A DNA stretch of 64,000 nt, from NCBI GenBank assembly GCA_016191555.1, contig JACPVX010000057.1:62001-126000 (forward strand). The letters run 5' to 3'. The translations under genes were made by a program, and so were the position numbers. Each line of letters begins with the position of its first letter. Positions within the stretch are counted from its first letter, which is position 1. Under the pieces are notes generated by a model. It did not search any database. It was not told the DNA's origin and worked only from the letters and a program-made list of their open reading frames with translations. The stretch is from Bacteroidota bacterium. GTDB lineage: Bacteria > Bacteroidota > Bacteroidia > Cytophagales > Cyclobacteriaceae. Positions 1-9,263 of the stretch are shown here, piece by piece.

Positions 1-531
1 CATGCCTTTGCCCACTTTGGCATAACGCAATGGCGAGTAAGTAGTGATGCCCGCACACAATAATGGGGCAACAGCCTTGAGATCGAGTTTATCAGAGATG
101 TGCAGCACATATTTTTTATCGACTACAATTTGCGAAGAGTATCCACCCTGTGCAATGGTTTTGCCATCGCGCTCATACGCATTGTATGTGCCTGTCATTC
201 CTTCTTCGCAATATTGCTCTAAATCATTCATGCAATTCTTGCAGTTGCGACAAGAGTCTACCATTACACCTACTCCGGCCAGTTCGCCAACTTTAAATTC
301 TTTTACGTTGTCACCAACGCGTGTTACTTTTCCTACAATTTCGTGCCCTGGCACCATCGGATACATGGAGCCACCCCATTCGTTGCGCGCCTGATGCAAA
401 TCGCTATGGCAAACACCACAATACAGAATTTCTACTTGTACATCATCCGGACGAAGGTCTCTTCGCTCAAATTGAAATGGTGCGAGTGGTGTGGTGGCAC
501 TGAGGGCAGCGTAGGCTTTGGTAGGGATCAT
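1..531 (-). CDS. Zinc-dependent NAD(P) alcohol dehydrogenase (YahK/CAD-like), C-terminus beyond window edge
   Basis: Minus-strand reading frame from ATG at 531: MIPTKAYAALSATTPLAPFQFERRDLRPDDVQVEILYCGVCHSDLHQARNEWGG..MVPGHEIVGKVTRVGDNV; GVCHSD and GHE zinc motifs; runs off position 1, so it is missing from the ORF track. Confidence 0.87.
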   Translation of the reverse strand, partial: MIPTKAYAALSATTPLAPFQFERRDLRPDDVQVEILYCGVCHSDLHQARNEWGGSMYPMVPGHEIVGKVTRVGDNVKEFKVGELAGVGVMVDSCRNCKNCMNDLEQYCEEGMTGTYNAYERDGKTIAQGGYSSQIVVDKKYVLHISDKLDLKAVAPLLCAGITTYSPLRYAKVGKGM

Positions 532-594
532 AGTCTAATGTTTTATTAACGTGTTAACAAATAGATTCTAGTTATGTTACTAGTCATCGTTGTT

Positions 595-1788
595 TTAAGG
601 TGTATTCACTTCATGAAAACCTCCTTCTGAATTATCCGTCCAGCTCATTGGATAATTTTTGTCAATAAACTCCAAGGATTGATCGGTTAAATGAAGCGGA
701 TGAAACGTATCGATCATCACCGCCAGCTCATGGGTTTCTTTGGCGCCAATACTTTTTTCTACCGTGCCAGGATGAGGGCCGTGTGGCAAACCTCCGGGGT
801 GTAATGTGAAAGACCCGCGATCGATTCCTCTGCGACTCATAAAATTTCCTTCGGCATAGTAGAGTACCTCATCACTATCAATATTGCTGTGATTGTAAGG
901 TGCCGGAATAGCCTGTGGATGGTAATCAAACAAACGTGGTACAAATGAGCACACCACAAAATTGCGCGCCTGAAAAGTTTGGTGCACCGGAGGCGGTTGG
1001 TGAATACGCCCGGTGATCGGTTCGAAGTCGTGGATAGAAAAAGCGTAAGGCCATAAAAATCCATCCCACCCAACGAGATCAAGCGGACTATAATCATAAA
1101 CATAATTGTGCAAAAAGCCCTGCTTCTTAATCTTCACTAAAAAATCTCCACGACTCGTATCGGTAATTAATTCGTAGGGTGCACGAATGTCGCGCTCGCA
1201 ATAAGGTGAGTGCTCAAGCAACTGTCCTAAATCATTGCGATAGCGTTTTACAGTTTCAATCGGTGAAGCAGATTCGGTTATCAACAAGCGAAGTGGCCCT
1301 TCCTCAAATTCAAATTTGTAAATCACCGTGCGTGGAATCATAATGTAATCGCCTTGGCGCACATCCAACTTTCCGAAAGGAGAAATTAAAACACCTTTGC
1401 CATCATGCACGAAAATTAGTTCGTCACCTTCTGCATTCTTATAGAAATAATCCATTTTTCGCTGACGTGGCGAGCAAATGGAAATAGCACAGTCGTTGTT
1501 CATCATCAGCACTTTGCGTGCCGACAAATAATCTTCACCCGTTACAGCAACTTTTGATGTGTTCAAGTGTGTTTGCCGAAGTGCGTAATCTTCGATTCGT
1601 TTCGCACCGTAACGAGTAGGCTCCCCAATCGATTTGATGCGTGTAGGAGGATGTATGTGATACAAGTTGGAATAGATGCCCGAAAAACCTTCCGAACTCA
1701 CTAACTCTTCTTTGTACAAGCTGCCATCTGGCTGCCGAAATTGGGTATGTCTTTTGGGTGGTATGTTGCCTAAGCGATGGTAATACAT
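595..1788 (-). CDS. hmgA: Homogentisate 1,2-dioxygenase
   Basis: MYYHRLGNIPPKRHTQFRQPDGSLYKEELVSSEGFSGIYSNLYHIHPPT..; cupin-type HxxxxxH and HP-G-PHGPHPG motifs typical of HGD. Confidence 0.92.
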   Translation of the reverse strand: MYYHRLGNIPPKRHTQFRQPDGSLYKEELVSSEGFSGIYSNLYHIHPPTRIKSIGEPTRYGAKRIEDYALRQTHLNTSKVAVTGEDYLSARKVLMMNNDCAISICSPRQRKMDYFYKNAEGDELIFVHDGKGVLISPFGKLDVRQGDYIMIPRTVIYKFEFEEGPLRLLITESASPIETVKRYRNDLGQLLEHSPYCERDIRAPYELITDTSRGDFLVKIKKQGFLHNYVYDYSPLDLVGWDGFLWPYAFSIHDFEPITGRIHQPPPVHQTFQARNFVVCSFVPRLFDYHPQAIPAPYNHSNIDSDEVLYYAEGNFMSRRGIDRGSFTLHPGGLPHGPHPGTVEKSIGAKETHELAVMIDTFHPLHLTDQSLEFIDKNYPMSWTDNSEGGFHEVNTP

Positions 1789-1931
1789 AACATCAGGATT
1801 TGAAGTGACAAGTTAGTGCAGTTGGTGAACAAAATGTAAAGTCAGTAAAACTTTATTCAGCGCAACGCACAAGGTAAAATATACCAAAGAGAATGAGTAC
1901 CTGTGTCTAGCTAAAGAAAACGATCAAATTC

Positions 1932-3512
1932 TTAATGCGAAGGCAACGGGTCAATAAAATTGCCTTTGTAATTCCGCAAGCGATAAAAGAAAATATACCG
2001 CATCGGTTTATTAGCACGTGTGATGGTGACGGTGTCCATTGGTTCGATCCGCTCAAAATAGTTTCCGAAGAGCTCATTCGGATCGCGATAAAAATTGCTA
2101 AGGGCCACGTGGTAATAATCTTTTCCTTTTTCAATGCCACCGCGCTTGCTGTTCAGCCACGCATACATGTGAATATCGTCCAAGGTTCCTATGCCAAATA
2201 CTTTTCGGTGATTGTATTGTGCAACATAAAAATCTAAGTGGGCAGCAGGAAACATTTTATTCGAAATGAGATCAGATTGTGGAGCCATGTTTCCCTGTGT
2301 CTCCTCGCGGGTAGCTACTTTTTTAAATGACTCATTTACCTGATGCCATCCGTACATGTCTTGCGTGAAGTCATCTTCGCCAAATGTTTTCATCTCCGTT
2401 GTTTTGCCAAGCTGCACCGGTGAGTAATTAATGAGCCACACGGCAATAATCAGAAGTACTACTAAAAACACAGGCCCCGCTTTCATCCAATACCAAGCCT
2501 TCGCCTGATTTTCGTGCGAAGCCCAGTAAGCTGCCGCCAATACAATCAACGAAACAAATGCCGGTGCCGACCAATGAGGTAGCGTTGAACGGAAAACTGA
2601 AAATGATGTAAACACTGCCCAGAGCGGTAGCGCTTGGCAAAGAAGAAGTTTTGCGTAAGTGGAATTGATAAACTCTTTTTTACGAAACCACGCTACTAAA
2701 GCAATCACGATTAATACGTAAACGATTGGATTGTTGTAGGCAAATTGCCCCAGCACTTCGGTCAAAAAATAATCCGGACGGATTTCCCATGCAGGTGTAA
2801 CGCGACCAGAGTGATAATTGAAGCTGATAAAATTATTTTGAATGTTCCAGATTAATATGGGTAGGAGGAATACAGCAGAAATCATTCCCGAGAGGTAAAA
2901 GGAAACTTCTTTCAGCCATTCACGATTGAATAAAAACACATAAACAAAAACACCAATCCACAAGAATGCGCCTTGGTATTTCGACAGCATAGCCAAGCCG
3001 GCATAAATGCCAAACAAAAGAATTTTTTTACGGCTTTGTTTATCGATGGGATGGGTCGGTAAAAAATCGATCATTACCTGAAGTGCCAGCAGCCAAAATA
3101 AAATAAGAGGTGAATCGGGGATGAAAGAAAAACCGGCAATGATAAAGCAGTAGATGGAACCAGTATAAAGTAAAGCGGCATACAAGCCGGTGCGCTCATC
3201 TTTTACCTTTACTCCAATGCGATAGATAAGCCAGGTGCTTACGGCTGATAAACAGATCGGGCCAAAGCGCAGAAAGAAGTCATCCGTAAAAAAATGATGA
3301 AGCGAAAAAATGTCGCCAACAACTCCCACCATCAACGGATGATCAAAATGACTCCAATCCGGGAAGAGCACGAAGTTCCAATAATAAACTTCATCGATGC
3401 CCAACTCCAGCGTAAGCGCTAAAAGGATGCGTACAATATAGCCCACACCAATCAACATTAGCACTTTTTTTTGAGTAGCTGGTAAATCTTGCAAACGCTT
3501 GATCATTTTCAA
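1932..3512 (-). CDS. Glycosyltransferase family 39 (ArnT/PMT-like) integral membrane protein
   Basis: Multi-TM; LGIDEVYYWNFVLFPDWSHFDHPLMVG (DE-Y and DHP motifs of GT39/GT83). Confidence 0.82.
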   Translation of the reverse strand: MKMIKRLQDLPATQKKVLMLIGVGYIVRILLALTLELGIDEVYYWNFVLFPDWSHFDHPLMVGVVGDIFSLHHFFTDDFFLRFGPICLSAVSTWLIYRIGVKVKDERTGLYAALLYTGSIYCFIIAGFSFIPDSPLILFWLLALQVMIDFLPTHPIDKQSRKKILLFGIYAGLAMLSKYQGAFLWIGVFVYVFLFNREWLKEVSFYLSGMISAVFLLPILIWNIQNNFISFNYHSGRVTPAWEIRPDYFLTEVLGQFAYNNPIVYVLIVIALVAWFRKKEFINSTYAKLLLCQALPLWAVFTSFSVFRSTLPHWSAPAFVSLIVLAAAYWASHENQAKAWYWMKAGPVFLVVLLIIAVWLINYSPVQLGKTTEMKTFGEDDFTQDMYGWHQVNESFKKVATREETQGNMAPQSDLISNKMFPAAHLDFYVAQYNHRKVFGIGTLDDIHMYAWLNSKRGGIEKGKDYYHVALSNFYRDPNELFGNYFERIEPMDTVTITRANKPMRYIFFYRLRNYKGNFIDPLPSH

Positions 3513-3530
3513 TTTTATTGTATTATGAAG

Positions 3531-4769
3531 CTATGCTTTAGCCGATGATAAAGACGAGGTGTCGAGAAGATAATTTCTTAATCGCGTTGTTACCACTTTT
3601 GGAGAGATGCCAGTAATGCAAGGTCTCGCCTCGCAACTTGTTTTACGATGGTTGCTGGCACTTACGCAGGGTGAGCAAGGCAGTCCGAGATAGAAAGGCT
3701 CGGCATTTCCACCTATGGGTAAATAGAGGGCTGGAGTCTCAGGGCCGAATAACACAAAAACTTTGAGTGGCGTCACCGCAGCAAAATGTGCCGGGCCAGA
3801 ATCATTCGTCAGCATGAAGGTACTGATCTGATACAACGGCACAAGTTCTTCAAATTGAAACACACCGGATGAATTAACACAACGCGCATGGTTTATTAGA
3901 TCACTCACTTTTTGTACGTAGTCTCGTTCTGCTGGTGAGCCGGTGAGTACAATCAATATATTGGGAAATTCAGCCAACAGGTTTCTGCCTACTTCCGCAA
4001 AATTTTCCTGCATCCATCTGCGCTGGGGAAGAAGGTCAGAAGCATTTACATTGAGCAACACTACCAATTCGTTCGTCCAAGTTGGGTATAAAATTTTTAT
4101 TTTTTGACGCACCGCAATGATTCCTGATTCAACGACAGGGGCTCTCTCTAATTTTAAACTTTCGAATGGTACTTCAATTGTTGGATAGGCGTTTTGAAAA
4201 TTTCTCAAGGCTTTGTTAATCAACGAAACAAAGTTGACGGCAATGTGCACATGCGGGTTGTAGCGTACGGATTTGTTAATAATATTTCCGCGAAACAAAC
4301 CTTCATCATGCAAATTGGTGAAGCCAACCCGATCGCGTGCTCCGCTGAAAAAACTGAGCAAGGCAGTGAATCGTGAAAACAACTCGAGATCAATCACCGT
4401 AGTAATTTTATTTTTTCGGCACCAGAGCATAAACCGGATAACCTCTCCGGTAAGCTGAAAGAGATTATCTGAATTCATTTTGAAAATGTTTTCAGATGGA
4501 ATGGTGTTTAGCAGAACAAGGCTTTTGTAGTTTTTGGTGAAGATCGCAAAGTACAAAGTGGCGTTGCTCTCATTTTTCAGTTTGCGCATGGCAGGATCAA
4601 CAATGATGGAGCTGCCCATTTCAGAAAGCTCAATAAAAAGCGTGCGACTGACATCGGGTTTCACGGAACGACCTCGGAATAAATCGATCAGCCAGACAAA
4701 CGGCATGATGAGCAAACAAAGCACCACACCCACATTCTGATCAATCTTGCGCATCGAGTCTACTGTCAT
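3531..4769 (-). CDS. Glycosyltransferase family 9 (ADP-heptose:LPS heptosyltransferase-like)
   Basis: C-terminal LTNDSGPAHFAAVTPLKVFVLFGPETPALYLPIG typical of GT9; N-terminal TM anchor. Confidence 0.82.
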   Translation of the reverse strand: MTVDSMRKIDQNVGVVLCLLIMPFVWLIDLFRGRSVKPDVSRTLFIELSEMGSSIIVDPAMRKLKNESNATLYFAIFTKNYKSLVLLNTIPSENIFKMNSDNLFQLTGEVIRFMLWCRKNKITTVIDLELFSRFTALLSFFSGARDRVGFTNLHDEGLFRGNIINKSVRYNPHVHIAVNFVSLINKALRNFQNAYPTIEVPFESLKLERAPVVESGIIAVRQKIKILYPTWTNELVVLLNVNASDLLPQRRWMQENFAEVGRNLLAEFPNILIVLTGSPAERDYVQKVSDLINHARCVNSSGVFQFEELVPLYQISTFMLTNDSGPAHFAAVTPLKVFVLFGPETPALYLPIGGNAEPFYLGLPCSPCVSASNHRKTSCEARPCITGISPKVVTTRLRNYLLDTSSLSSAKA

Positions 4770-4970
4770 ATGGGTAGTTGGGTTTATTTACTGTTGTGGA
4801 CGTTTTCGGGGCAAAAATAGCTTGCTGACAGTTAAGATAAAAGATTGTCTTCCCCTAACTACATTGGTTGGTTTGCCTTACGTACTTCAAATGCAGGTCT
4901 GTGACTCCTTTATGTGAAAAGGATTTTCTCAGCCGTTACACGGATAGGGATTTTGAAGAGAAGTTATCAA

Positions 4971-6623
4971 CTACATCTTTCCCCTATTCAAATCTGGAAT
5001 ACGATCGAACAACTTGATCGCTTGCTGAAGCACTTCGTTAGTTTCGTTGAAGATCGGATAGAAATGGCTGTTGTCCCACACATGGCGCGCCACCTCTGCT
5101 TTGATGTAGACTTGAAACAACTTTTTGTTTTTATTCAAATCTTTAAGGTCGGGAGGGATGTTATTTTTCTTGCCCAATTCTACTACTTGGTTCAGCATGG
5201 CATCGCTCACCACAAAGTTTTGCTGATAATCGCGGAACCCTTTGGCTTGTAAATTTTTAGTGTTCATTTCAGCATAGTTGAAACAATACTCGCGCAACAC
5301 GTTGGCAAAAGATAGCTCATTGAAATATTTGCTGCTGAGGGTAGTATCAAGCGGCACAAAGTAATCGGGCATAATGCCACCGCCACCATACACGGTACGG
5401 CCATTGAGGGTTTTGTATTTGAGTGAGTCGTTGAACTTAATGCTGTCGGCTGTAAAAAATTCACCATGCTTGTAGCGCTTGGCAATATCACGATCATAGT
5501 CGTCCGAATTTTCGTATGGTTTTTGGATGGAGCGACCGCTCGGTGTATAGTAGCGAGAAATGGTAAGGCGTACTTCAGAGCCATCATTTAAGTCAAACGG
5601 ACGTTGCACTAATCCTTTTCCGAAAGATCTGCGGCCTACAACCAGTGCGCGATCATTGTCTTGTAAGGCACCACTTACGATTTCAGAAGCAGACGCGCTG
5701 CCTTCATTCACCAATACAATCAGGTCGCCTTGCTCGAAATCGCCCTCGTTGGTAGCTACTGCATTTTCGTTGTATCTTTTTTCTTGTCCGTTCGTGAAAA
5801 CGATTTTTTCTCCGACCGGTAGAAATTCGTCCGCTACCGCAATGGCCTGATCCATGTATCCACCCGGGTTGCCTTGCAGATCGAGGACGAGTTTTTTCAT
5901 GCCTTCTTTGCGCAACTTGGTCATGGCTGCTTTTACTTCTTCGTGGGTGGTTTGTGAGAAGCGATTGACTTTGATGTATCCAATTTCGGGCTCGATCATA
6001 TACGAGGCATCGACTGAGAATTGCGGAATTTTATCACGGATGATGGTGAAGGTGATCGGTTCTTTTTTGTTTTTGCGCAGCACTTCAATTTTTACTTCAG
6101 TGCCTTTGGGGCCTTTGAGGTGGCGTTGCACATCGCGGTTGGTCAGGTTGACCCCGGCAATCGTGGTATCATTTACTTTAATGATTTTATCGCCACTGCG
6201 CAAGCCAACTGCTTCGGAAGGGCCACCGCTGAGCGCGGCAACGACAAATAACGTGTCGTGAAATATGTTGAACTCAATACCGATGCCTTCAAAATTTCCT
6301 TTCAAGTCTTCATTGGCAGCGATGCGATCGCGTGCGGAGATATAGGCCGAGTGCGGATCGAGTTTGCTCAGTAAGTGTGCGATGGCATCTTCTACCAGCG
6401 CATCGGTTTTAGTTTCGTCTACGTATTCTTTTTTGACAAGAGTCAGTACTTCGCGCAGCTTTTGGAGATCTTGGTTTACTTCACCACTGCCGCTGGATTT
6501 GTTGCTAAGGCCGGCCCCGATGAGTACACCGAACGCCAGACCGACACATAAAACTAACGGCAAACTGATTTGATGCTTGGAATTTTGGTTCTCCATTGAA
6601 GATTGTAAAGTTTTAATAGACAC
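4971..6623 (-). CDS. S41 family carboxy-terminal processing peptidase (PDZ-containing)
   Basis: LRSGDKIIKVNDTTIAG (PDZ), LVNEGSASASEIVSGALQDNDRALVVGRRSFGKGLVQ (S41 Ser/Lys). Confidence 0.95.
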   Translation of the reverse strand: MSIKTLQSSMENQNSKHQISLPLVLCVGLAFGVLIGAGLSNKSSGSGEVNQDLQKLREVLTLVKKEYVDETKTDALVEDAIAHLLSKLDPHSAYISARDRIAANEDLKGNFEGIGIEFNIFHDTLFVVAALSGGPSEAVGLRSGDKIIKVNDTTIAGVNLTNRDVQRHLKGPKGTEVKIEVLRKNKKEPITFTIIRDKIPQFSVDASYMIEPEIGYIKVNRFSQTTHEEVKAAMTKLRKEGMKKLVLDLQGNPGGYMDQAIAVADEFLPVGEKIVFTNGQEKRYNENAVATNEGDFEQGDLIVLVNEGSASASEIVSGALQDNDRALVVGRRSFGKGLVQRPFDLNDGSEVRLTISRYYTPSGRSIQKPYENSDDYDRDIAKRYKHGEFFTADSIKFNDSLKYKTLNGRTVYGGGGIMPDYFVPLDTTLSSKYFNELSFANVLREYCFNYAEMNTKNLQAKGFRDYQQNFVVSDAMLNQVVELGKKNNIPPDLKDLNKNKKLFQVYIKAEVARHVWDNSHFYPIFNETNEVLQQAIKLFDRIPDLNRGKM

Positions 6624-6781
6624 TTAACGCTCGTTTAGCGTCAAGGTTATGTGCAAAAAAAGCAAATAAACGCAGGAGTAAAAAGTTCTTAATGGATTTG
6701 CGATGACGAATGTGGTAGTTGTGGTGGTAAGCGTGCGTCAGCGGGCAAAGGATAGAAGCGGAAAGACAGCCTAAGTGGAAG

Positions 6782-6847
6782 CAAAATGGGGCTGGCTTGT
6801 AGCGAATAGCCTGGTGGCCGACTGCGCCTCGCGCGGCCATGCCCCCA
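6782..6847. other. GC-rich intergenic element with three nested/adjacent inverted repeats (three-way-junction-like fold)
   Basis: GGGGC (6788-6792)/GCCCC (6841-6845) enclosing GGCT (6794-6797)/AGCC (6808-6811) and TGGCCG (6815-6820)/CGGCCA (6834-6839). Confidence 0.45.
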
Positions 6848-6922
6848 AGTAGTTGTAAAGCAATTGTTAACAACATATAATTTCAATCGGGAAGGACGTT
6901 TAATTAGTATATTTACTTTTTG

Positions 6923-7681
6923 ATGGAAAAGGCATCGCTAAAAAATAGACGTATTTCGGACCTGGTTGAACAAGACAACGAGGTGGCGCAGGTATTGTAC
7001 TATTTTGGCATCCGGTTTTATGAGCATGCCAACCAAACGCTGGAACAGGTGTGCCACTTGCGCGGGCTGCGGGTAGATCAGATGGAGCGCGAATTGCTTT
7101 CGCCTCGTACTAATTTTCATGAGGAGGATATTCCGTTGTTTTCATATCCGATCGATTTGATCATGGAGTATTTGAAGCATGCGCACTTTTTGTTTGTGAA
7201 GCATAAGCTGCCCTACATTGGTAAGTTGGTCGAAAATTTTAAAGCCAATCATGCGGATTATTTGCAAGTGGAGCGTGATTTGAAAATGTTGTATCCGCTT
7301 TTTCTGGAAGATTTTATTCATCATATCTATGAGGAGGAAGATAGTTTGTTCAAATACATTCGCGCATTGCAAAATGCCGTGAAGAATCGGTATCACTCCA
7401 GTAAGTTGTATTATCAGATGGAGCGCTACTCGTTGCAGCGCTGCGCCATGGATCACGAAAGCCATGATGACGAGATGGAAGGAATTCGGAAGATTACCAA
7501 AGACTATCATTTGACACCGGATGCACCGCTGCATGTGAAGGTAATTTATTCGGAACTGCAGCAGTTTGAAAAAAGCTTGCAGGTACATGCGCGTATTGAA
7601 AACGAAATTTTGTTTCCGAAGGCAATGGCACTGGAAAACCAAGTGCGCATCATTCTAGCCGAAAAAATCAAGTTGAACTAA
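6923..7681 (+). CDS. Hemerythrin-domain protein with ScdA_N/DUF542-like N-terminus
   Basis: HHIYEEEDSLF, DHESHDDE, HARIENEILFPKA di-iron motifs; N-terminal VAQVLYYFGIRFYEHANQTLEQVC resembles DUF542. Confidence 0.82.
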   Translation: MEKASLKNRRISDLVEQDNEVAQVLYYFGIRFYEHANQTLEQVCHLRGLRVDQMERELLSPRTNFHEEDIPLFSYPIDLIMEYLKHAHFLFVKHKLPYIGKLVENFKANHADYLQVERDLKMLYPLFLEDFIHHIYEEEDSLFKYIRALQNAVKNRYHSSKLYYQMERYSLQRCAMDHESHDDEMEGIRKITKDYHLTPDAPLHVKVIYSELQQFEKSLQVHARIENEILFPKAMALENQVRIILAEKIKLN

Positions 7682-7682
7682 T

Positions 7683-8102
7683 ATGGGATGGCTGGCAATT
7701 GTGAATGCCGCTGTTTTTTTAGCACTGGGAGTGCTGCACTTTTATTGGGCGCTGGGATTTACATGGGCGCTGGACGTGGTGGTGCCGGCAAAACCTACAG
7801 GTGAAAAGATGCTAAGCCCGTCTGCCGCTGCCAGCACGATGGTAGGAGTTGGTTTGTGTATGATGGCCGCAGTTCATTTGGCAAATGCCCGATTGTGGTT
7901 GACTGAATTTCCGCAAGTGATAAAGTATGGTACACTGGCAATGGCCATCATTTTTTTGCTTCGCGCGATTGGTGATTTTAAATGGGTGGGATTGTTTAAA
8001 AAAATTACGACTACACCATTTGCCAAAAATGATACGCGGTATTATGTGCCGCTTTGTTTGTTTCTTTCTGCTTCTTCTTTTCTCTTATTTTTTCTGCGAT
8101 GA
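7683..8102 (+). CDS. DUF3995-type small membrane protein
   Basis: Four hydrophobic segments; AVFLALGVLHFYWALGFTWALDVVVP; abuts the upstream gene. Confidence 0.65.
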   Translation: MGWLAIVNAAVFLALGVLHFYWALGFTWALDVVVPAKPTGEKMLSPSAAASTMVGVGLCMMAAVHLANARLWLTEFPQVIKYGTLAMAIIFLLRAIGDFKWVGLFKKITTTPFAKNDTRYYVPLCLFLSASSFLLFFLR

Positions 8103-8557
8103 GTTTAAGTCAACTACACCAACTGCGGGAAGTGGCTCGCAGCGGCAACTTTGCTGAGATTGAAAAATTCTTTAATGCTTCGGCTCAATTGAAGCAAATG
8201 CACATTCGCATCGACTTATCGAATATGAGTGAACCGCAAGTTTGCATTGACGAAGTGATGGAAGTGCACAAAGGCGGCATTGGCACTGAGGCCGTTAATG
8301 GTGCGGTGATTGCTTTGTTGGTTGATTTGGCGATTGGGCTGCTGGGCATTCGCCATTATGCGGAGGGAATGACAGCCACTTCGAATTTTAATATAAATTA
8401 TGTGAAGCCGCTGATGGCTAATAAAGTAGTTGTGCGTGCCGAAGAGACGGAAGTAATTGGCAAGCGCATTTTTGGAATAGCTCGAGTCATGAATGAGAAG
8501 GGCGAGGTGTGTGCGTATGCCACCGGCTCGCTCGCATCGGGAATTGTGGTGGGATGA
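8099..8557 (+). CDS. PaaI-type hotdog thioesterase
   Basis: ATGA overlap with preceding stop gives MSLSQLHQLREVARSGNF..; GTEAVNGAVIALLVDLAIG and TATSNFNINYVKPLMANKVVVRAEE hotdog pattern. Confidence 0.8.
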   Translation: MSLSQLHQLREVARSGNFAEIEKFFNASAQLKQMHIRIDLSNMSEPQVCIDEVMEVHKGGIGTEAVNGAVIALLVDLAIGLLGIRHYAEGMTATSNFNINYVKPLMANKVVVRAEETEVIGKRIFGIARVMNEKGEVCAYATGSLASGIVVG

Positions 8558-9175
8558 TTAGACCAAGTTATTCGCGTAAGCGTATTTGACAAGACCCACT
8601 AAGTTGGTGGCTCCGGTTTTCTTCAGAATATTTTTGCGATGAGTTTCTACAGTTCGCTCGCTGATGAACAATACCTCGGCTATCTGGCGACTGTTAAACT
8701 CTTTGGTGATTAATTTCAGAATTTCGATTTCACGGCTGGTAAGCACTCCGCGCTCTTCTTCTTCCGGCTGGTTGATGAGCAACTCAGCTACTTCATCGCT
8801 TAAGAAGCGTTTCCCTTCCATTACTTTTTGCAAAGCATCCGTTAGGTTTTTGTAGGTATCTTTTTTGAGGATGTATCCGGAAACGCCTGAGCGGAGCAGT
8901 TCTTTTACTACGGCCGGATCATCGTGCATGCTGAGTACAATAATTTTTATTTCGGGCTGGGCGATGCGGGCTGCTTTTACCAATTCCAATCCGGTGATGC
9001 CGGGCATTTCATAATCGGTGATGAGCAAATCAAATTCAGTGGATTTAATATAGTCTAATGCCGCCAAGCCTGAGGTAGCGGTGTGGGTCACTTCAAAAGG
9101 ATCGCGGATCAGATTTTTCATTCCCTCCAGCAAGATGGGATGATCATCGACCAGCAAAACGGAATGCTTTTTCAT
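8558..9175 (-). CDS. NarL/FixJ-family response regulator (REC + LuxR HTH)
   Basis: MKKHSVLLVDDHPILLEGMKNL (start trimmed to 9175), LLITDYEMPG, LTSREIEILKLITKEFNSRQIAEVLFISERTVETHRKNIL. Confidence 0.92.
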   Translation of the reverse strand: MKKHSVLLVDDHPILLEGMKNLIRDPFEVTHTATSGLAALDYIKSTEFDLLITDYEMPGITGLELVKAARIAQPEIKIIVLSMHDDPAVVKELLRSGVSGYILKKDTYKNLTDALQKVMEGKRFLSDEVAELLINQPEEEERGVLTSREIEILKLITKEFNSRQIAEVLFISERTVETHRKNILKKTGATNLVGLVKYAYANNLV

Positions 9176-9263
9176 GCGTTGTAAAATTCGACCAAATGGT
9201 GTACTTAACCAAATCACATCCGTGCTGATTTTATACAGCAAAGCAACGAAGCCCGCAGACTTC

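Noticed and set aside
6613-6886. Overlapping minus ORFs of 87 and 65 aa
   Set aside because: Different frames over the GC-rich structured intergenic element, overlap the S41 protease start; no domain signature.
7142-7642. 166-aa minus ORF opposite the hemerythrin gene
   Set aside because: Antisense shadow ORF of a well-supported gene.
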